From: Wurfbainia villosa
Taxonomy: Eukaryota; Streptophyta; Magnoliopsida; Zingiberales; Zingiberaceae
Direction of reading: 5' to 3'
NCBI GenBank assembly: GCA_025175895.1
Contig: CM046004.1
Location: forward strand, 20,323,011-20,387,010
DNA: 64,000 nt
Shown here: in pieces, positions 58,815 to 64,000 of the stretch
How the letters are laid out: each line of letters opens with the position of its first letter
Numbering within the stretch: position 1 is the first letter of the stretch
Notes under the pieces: generated by a model
Seen by the model: only the letters and a program-made list of their open reading frames with translations
Databases searched by the model: none
Told to the model about the DNA's origin: nothing
Position numbers and translations under genes: made by a program

Positions 58815-60340
58815 TAAATAAAACTCAACCAAGTAATCACTTATGGGGAGCTAACACTTTGCTTGTTTCCTTGTTTAGTTAAATTCTTGCATGTCTTAGT
58901 TTACTTTACTTGCGTAATTTAGAACGGGCTAGATAGGAAACAAAGTAGTTTAAACTTGAACAATCTAGTACTAAGACGAAGTGAACTGATAGTAAGTTGG
59001 GGAAGCTCTTCAAAGTGCATGTCTAGGAAGTGGTCCATCCGATATCCAAGAAGGTCATATGCCTCGCCACGACCTGGTGCACTAAGTCGAGTGGAACTGA
59101 CTGAAGCTAACTCACTAAGTCTTTAACTAGTTAGACCAAGGCTTGGTCCAAAGTGAGTCAAGTATTTGATTCCATCATTGACTTTGTCTTGGAAGTGGTC
59201 TATCGATATTCAAGAAGGTCATATGCCTCACCACAACCTGGAAGTCAATGCTGGAAAAACCTACTTGATTAGCTCAAGCTAAGCTTGAATCTAACACATG
59301 TTTAAAAACATTGAAATTGTTCATTAAAATTAATTAAGATAAAAAGAAATATTCATCTCACAAAATCCATAGGATTATCGTGTATTGAAAACATAGCTCG
59401 AGTGAGATTAATTAGAACTTAATCAAGCTTAAATAGTTTAATTAACTAAACTTAACAACTTAACTAAACTTAACTACTTAACTAAACTTAACACTTAACT
59501 ACTTAACTAAACTTAATAACTTAACTAAACTTAACACATTTAAACAACTTAACCATCATTTCAACTTAACCATTTTAATCAATTCAACTTAATCATTTCA
59601 ACTTAACCATTTTAATTAATTCAACTTAATTCAATTCGACTTAACCATTTTAATTAATTCAATTCGACTTAACCATTTTAATTAATTCAACTCAATTCAT
59701 TTCAACTTAACCATTTTAATTAATTCAACTTAATCATTTTAATTAATTCAACTTAATCATTTCAACTTAACCATTTTAATTAATTCAACTTAATCATTTT
59801 AATCAAATCAACTCAACTCAAATTAATCAACTCAACTCAAATTAATCAACTCAAATCAATTCAACTCAACTAAAATTAATCAACTCAACTCAAATTAATC
59901 AACTCAAATCAAAATCAAAATCAACTCAACTCAAATTAATCAACTCGAATCAAATCAATTTACTTAACTAAACTAAACTTAACATATTTACATAACTCAA
60001 CTAAAATTAAATAACTTAATTACACATCTCAACTAAAATTAACAAATTCAAATTAATTATCTTAACCAATTTGACTTAATCAATTCAACTCAACTTAATC
60101 AATTCAACTCAACTTAATCAAATTCAACTCGATTTAATCAACTTATTCAACTCATTTCTAATTAACTCAATTCAATCAACTCAGTACTAATTCAACTCTA
60201 ATCAAATTAAACCCTAATTCATCTCTAATCAAGTTCTAATCAACTCAACCCTAATCAACTTAATCCTAAGTAAATCAACATAATTCAAAGAGGAAGTTAA
60301 TATATCATTATTCAAACATTCAAAACATTCACTTATTCAA
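58815..60340 (+). other. N5 3' noncoding region, first part, with low-complexity tract
   Basis: 58815-59430 is ordinary AT-rich sequence. From about 59437 to 60290 it is low-complexity: runs of AACTTAACTAAACTTAAC, then TTTTAATTAATTCAACTTAA, then CAACTCAACTCAAATTAAT units in irregular order. No gene. It ends with TTCAA, the N2 TSD, and in the original orientation continued into 20092 downward. Confidence 0.75.
60336..60340. repeat. Target-site duplication of N2 (displaced partner)
   Basis: TTCAA, the reverse complement of TTGAA at 20088-20092. Confidence 0.85.
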
Positions 60341-61435
60341 TGTTGGTAATTGGACATCGCTAGAGGGGGGTGAACATCATTTCATTGCGTAGATGGATAT
60401 GGTTCGTGCTTGCGTCTCTACAATCGTCGTTAGCACAGCAGAATATAGAAATACAACTGTAGAAATAAATACAAACACAACACGTAAATACACACAAATA
60501 TAACGTAGTTCGGAACCTCAAGGTTCCTACTCCACGGGTTGAGCTCAACGAACTCTAGTGATGCACTCACCACTAATAAAACTCCTTCTTGACAACACGT
60601 CGGAGGCGGAGAAACCTCGTATAAGTGTTTACAAGAATAAATGAAAAACAACAAGCAAATACAAATGAAATACATAAAAACACGTAAAGAAAACTTTACA
60701 AATGTGCTTTTGGATGCATGCTTGTTTGGTTGCTTTAGCTGCACTTGGAGACCCTGAATTGCACCAGAAAATCACCCCAAATCGCCCTAAGAACCCATGT
60801 CAAAAACCTCCTCCACGAGCTGCTTTTATAACATGCATTCGAGATGGATTTTGCCTGGCAGTCAACTGATTGAGACCATCAGTCAACTGCTCCTGTAGCC
60901 GTTGTTTCACCAAGGCCTGAACCACGTTGGATAAGTTCCAATGGATAAACCATCAGTCGACTGATGGGCATGATCAGTCGACTGATCTAGCCATCACTCG
61001 ACTTTCAAACCCTAACAATCGACTCAGAAACCTTCTGTGTCAACGACATCGACAATCAGTCGACTACCAACCATAGTAATCGACTAATAATGCTGGCAGT
61101 CGACTGCAAGGTCATTTCCTACAGTCAAACTCCAATCAACTCCCATAAGTCGACTAGTCATAGTCCCAGTCGACTGATACAAGTTGACTGGCTGCAAAGT
61201 GTCAAAACACTTGACCAGTCGACGGTCCATAACCCCAATCGATGGTCCATAACACCAGTCGATTGACAAACCTCAAACATAAGGTTTTAACCCCAAGTAT
61301 GATGCCCTCATACTTGCTAGACCACCCTTAGCCTAGACTTAAGCCTTCTAGCCACCTCCGTCAGCCTCACGCCTATCGGATCCTTCCAAGTCATCCATTA
61401 CTTGTTCATCCATATGCTAGCCTTCAGGTGTTTCC
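60341..61435 (-). repeat. 3' LTR of N2, second part, inverted
   Basis: The reverse complement matches 20626-21695: GGAAACACCTGAAGGCTAGC at its start and the CACCCCCCTCTAG end. It overlaps the first part (25271-25806) by exactly the five bases GGAAG/GGAAA. It carries the palindrome array at 60856-61265 and TATAAAAG at 60823-60830 on the minus strand. In the current orientation it sits between N5 and N1 copy A3. Confidence 0.92.
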
Positions 61436-61935
61436 TGTTAGGGCAATCTCTTGCCATGATAAAGTTTTGATGTGTGTGGCAAAGGGTTTAAGTTAGGTTG
61501 GTATTGTTATTTGATATGTGCGTTGGAGTCTTGCAGGACTTAGTAATTCGCACATGGAGCTGTGGCGGGTTCACCCTCACAACCTCGGTCTTTGAGTCGG
61601 TGAAGGATGACTTTGCGGAAGCCGTGCGCTTGGAGCATCCGAGGGACCGCCGGACGAGATGACTTGAAGTGAAGCCAAGGAAGCAGACTTCGGAGGAAAG
61701 AGACGCGAAGGAGCATTGCAGAGCCGTGCGCCTGATGCTGCCGAGGGACGTGGCCGCGAACGAAGAGAGCTTCGGTGAGGGACCACGAGTGAGATGAGAG
61801 AATGAGTGAAATGTAAGTAGCTTATTAGGTGAACTTGGCCGAATGGCTGAGTGTCGGAGACTTGACCGTAAGGGTTAAGGTTTACCCGACCGCTGGAAGC
61901 TCAAACTTATGTGAAGTTTGAGTTTCACACGACAC

Positions 61936-62236
61936 CAGTCGACTGCCATGTAATGGCAGTCGACTGCTCTGAGTCGAGTGTGTTCGACTGGTATCCGACT
62001 GATGGGTTTATGCCCAGCAGTCGACTGCCATGGAATGGCAGTCGACTGCCAGAGGATGTCACGGGCATAGAACCGCTCGTAGCCGACTGGGCAGTCGACT
62101 ACGGAGGCAGCAGTCGACTGGTGAGGTCCATCAGTCGACTGCCAAGTGTTCCGTTGGACTACAACGGTCGGGATCCGACATGTTCGGAGGCCGTTGTAGT
62201 GGTGGCAGTCGACTGCCAAAGGGCAGCAGTCGACTG
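61936..62236 (+). repeat. CAGTCGACTG palindrome array with long inverted pairs, N1 A3 LTR
   Basis: Eight exact copies in 300 bp. Two pairs form long inverted repeats: CAGTCGACTGCCAT, a 3-base spacer (GTA or GGA), then ATGGCAGTCGACTG, at 61936-61966 and 62018-62048. The array ends about 30 bp upstream of the TATA box. Confidence 0.9.
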
Positions 62237-62261
62237 GTGGCGGCCAATGGGAAGAAATCAG

Positions 62262-62284
62262 CCCTCTCTATAAAAAGAGAGGGT
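62262..62284 (+). promoter_or_regulatory. TATA box inside an inverted repeat, N1 A3 LTR
   Basis: CCCTCTC-TATAAAAA-GAGAGGG: TATAAAAA at 62269-62276 is flanked by 7-bp complementary arms. The same arrangement is found in A1, A2 and (one mismatch) A4. Likely core promoter of the element; the role of the arms is unknown. Confidence 0.75.
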
Positions 62285-62679
62285 GTGAGCCTTTGAGAGG
62301 CTAATGCTTATGCTCTAAGTGATCTTCCTAGTGCCCCACAAGCTCTAAACTCTTCTTACTTGTTTTTACTCCATTCTTATTGTAAGAAGAGTGATCTTGA
62401 TTGTAAAGGTTACCTCCACCTAGCTTGGTGCAAAGGAGAGACCAATAGTGATTGGCTTTGGAGGAGTGATTCACCTCGGACGAATCGGGATCGTGGATTA
62501 GCGGCGTAGCCGTGAACCACGTTACATTCTTTGTTAGCACTTGTTTTCTCGTATTTCTATTTGCTTGTCTTTATTAGTCTTCCGCTTGCGATAATTAGTT
62601 TTGTAGACGAGCAAATACCGACATCCAACCGAAAAGGGCTATTCACCCCCCTCTAGCCGGCCGTTCGATTCCCTACAAG

Positions 62680-62692
62680 TGGTATCAGAGCC
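62680..62692 (+). promoter_or_regulatory. Primer-binding site of N1 A3
   Basis: TGGTATCAGAGCC, two bases after the LTR end. Confidence 0.92.
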
Positions 62693-62739
62693 AGGGAAAG
62701 CTTGTCGAGGACTAACCGCCACAACAAGCAACATTCAAA

Positions 62740-64000
62740 ATGGTCAGCTCCAACATCCACCCACCGAAGTTCGACGGCGAATTCTCTTGGTGGAAAAAGA
62801 GAATGGAGGTATTTTTCGAAATGGATTTTGATATTATGATTACAATGGAATCCGGTTTCGTTTTGCCTAGGGATGAAGAAGGGAAGCCAATAGAGAAATC
62901 TAGGTGGACCAAAAAGCAAAGGGAAGAGCACCTTGCAAACTCAAAAGCCAAGCATCATCTTTTCAATGTGCTCCCCCAACAAGAGATCAACCGAATTGGA
63001 GAATGCCTAAGTGCCAAGGAGATGTGGGAGAAGCTAATTGAGCTTCATGAAGGCACATCCGAGGCGAAGCTAGCAAGGAGAGACCTTTTCCACTCCCAAC
63101 TCAACAACATTAAACTAGAAAAGGGAGAAAAGGTAATTTCCTTACATTCTCGTTTCAAGGAAATTATAATCGGTTTGTCAAGTGTAGGTGAGAAGCTATC
63201 AAACCGGGATATGGTTATGAAGGCTATAGATGCCTTTCCGTGATCCTCAAAATGGAGCTCTATGGTGGACTCATTTTATATCTCCAAGAACTTAGAAGTA
63301 AGCACCTTGGAGGAATTCTTCTCAACAATGGAGCTCCACGAAACAAGGCTTGAAGGAATACAAGAAGAGCCTAGAATCCAACCTTCAAGGGGAGTAGCAT
63401 TGATGGCAAATAAGGGGAAGAAGAAGATGGAGATCCCCTCCTCCGATGATGAAGCATCCTCTTCCTCCTCCATGGATAGCATGGAAGAAGCTTATATGGT
63501 AAGGAGGGTAAGACGTGCTTTAAAAGGTTTTAGATTTAATAAATCTAATGATAGGAATAGAAGACAAAGGGGGAAAATCATTTGCTACAATTGCCAAGGA
63601 GAGGGACACATAAGGGATAATTGTCCCCTCCTAAACAAGAGCAAGGAAGAAAAGAAAAAGAATGAAGAAAAGAAAAAGAATGAAGAAAAGAAGAAGAAAA
63701 AGGGGAGCAAGAAGAAAAAGGAAGAGGAGAAGAAAGCAAAGGAAAAGGGAAAGGCCAAGGCATTCAAAGCAAAGACTTGGGATGACCCTTCCTCCTCATC
63801 TTCATCATCATCTGAGGAAGAAAATGCATTTGTCACCAACCTAGCATTGATGGCATTTGACGACTTGGATTGCTCCTCCTCCTCAAATGAAGAATCAAGC
63901 ACAAGTGGGGAGAGCTCAAGTGAAGGGGGAGCCTCCTCTACCTCCTCATCCGAAGAAGAAGAGGACATGGAAACAATGGTAACCAATCTTTCATCTAGTA
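62740..64000 (+). pseudogene. N1 A3 gag ORF, one premature stop, cut by window end
   Basis: ATG at 62740 (MVSSNIHPPKFDGEF). Same order as in A1 and A2: the DUF4219-like and UBN2-like regions, then TGA (for CGA) at 63241-63243 in the AFPRSSKW segment. The same frame continues with NLEVSTLEEFFSTMELH, the zinc knuckle CYNCQGEGHIRDNC near 63586-63627, a long Lys/Glu-rich tract (63630-63760; one short unit repeated more often than in A2), and acidic Ser/Glu tracts to the window end. Apart from the single stop the frame is open over more than 1.2 kb. Confidence 0.88.

Larger units (their letters stand above)
61436..62677 (+). repeat. 5' LTR of N1 copy A3
   Basis: 1,242 bp, TGTTAGGGCAATCTC...GATTCCCTACA. 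The best-preserved N1 LTR: palindrome array 61936-62236, CCAAT at 62244-62248, TATA at 62269-62276, and CTATTCACCCCCCTCTAG near the 3' end. Confidence 0.95.
61436..64000 (+). mobile_element. N1 copy A3: gag-only LTR element, cut by window end
   Basis: Plus-strand copy with 5' LTR 61436-62677, PBS 62680-62692 and gag from 62740. It lies opposite in orientation to A2, and its left flank TTTCC is the inverted partner of A2's left flank GGAAG. The rest of gag, the 3' region and the 3' LTR lie beyond the window. Confidence 0.9.

Noticed and set aside
59437..60290. AACTTAA-rich tract considered as interstitial telomere or centromere satellite
   Set aside because: The unit is not TTTAGGG-like, the array is irregular, and it lies inside the N5 element.
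61936..62236. Regularly spaced palindromes considered as a CRISPR-like array
   Set aside because: Spacing is irregular, spacers are not of constant length, and the context is a plant LTR. CRISPR arrays do not occur here.
62680..62692. tRNA-iMet similarity considered as a tRNA gene
   Set aside because: Only the 13-base primer-binding site is present at the LTR borders; no cloverleaf is found.
1..64000. Host protein-coding genes
   Set aside because: Every ORF above 60 codons that I checked belongs to a retrotransposon or is a shadow of one. No intron-exon gene with recognisable domains was found.

Overview
The window looks like intergenic heterochromatin of a flowering plant with a large, retrotransposon-rich genome. 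The basis is internal: plant-type Ty1/copia and Ty3/gypsy LTR retrotransposons, tRNA-iMet primer-binding sites (TGGTATCAGAGCC), plant Copia Gag signatures, and no host gene or RNA gene that I can support. The species cannot be told from the sequence. Almost every base belongs to a nested retrotransposon. I use local labels: Tat-1 (a gypsy element), Cop-1 and Cop-2 (Copia elements with pol), and N1 to N5 (LTR elements that carry a gag reading frame but no protease, integrase, reverse transcriptase or RNase H).

Layout: 1-3615, N1 copy A1 on the minus strand (gag and 5' LTR). 3616-4380, plus-strand N1 LTR fragment A4. 4381-8126 and 16887-16954, remains of Tat-1 (end of RNase H, integrase, antisense extra ORF). 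8127-16881, complete Cop-1 on the minus strand, target-site duplication (TSD) TAAGT. 16955-20092, 3' LTR and 3' internal part of N5. 20093-25806, N2 on the plus strand. 25807-44649, N1 copy A2 on the minus strand, interrupted inside its gag by Cop-2 (29267-42667, TSD GATGC, with a 3.9 kb internal tandem duplication). 44650-45836 and 58234-60340, 5' LTR, gag and 3' region of N5. 45837-58233, N4 on the minus strand, itself split by N3 (46059-52498, plus strand). 60341-61435, the second half of N2's 3' LTR, now on the minus strand. 61436-64000, N1 copy A3 on the plus strand, cut by the window end.

The pieces of N2 and N5 fit only if 44650-61435 is inverted relative to its original orientation. 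N2's 3' LTR stops at 25806 with GGAAG and resumes at 61435 in reverse complement with GGAAA. N2's outer TSD TTGAA (20088-20092) recurs as TTCAA at 60336-60340. The inverted segment is bounded by N1 copies A2 and A3 in opposite orientation, which points to recombination between inverted element copies. Undoing it gives nesting five deep: Tat-1 > N5 > N2 > N1 > Cop-2, with N4 > N3 also inside N5.

N1 to N5 look like related non-autonomous, gag-only elements whose Gag resembles that of the SIRE/Maximus Copia lineage (family knowledge, not a search). All five carry, in the LTR just upstream of a TATA box, copies of the palindrome CAGTCGACTG or close variants, weakest in N5. N2 and N3 also carry arrays of short CCAAG/CTTGG inverted repeats. 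In some stretches CAG and CTG trinucleotides are systematically altered or lost relative to sister copies. That pattern suggests a sequencing artefact at methylated CHG sites rather than mutation, so the fine sequence there should be treated with care.
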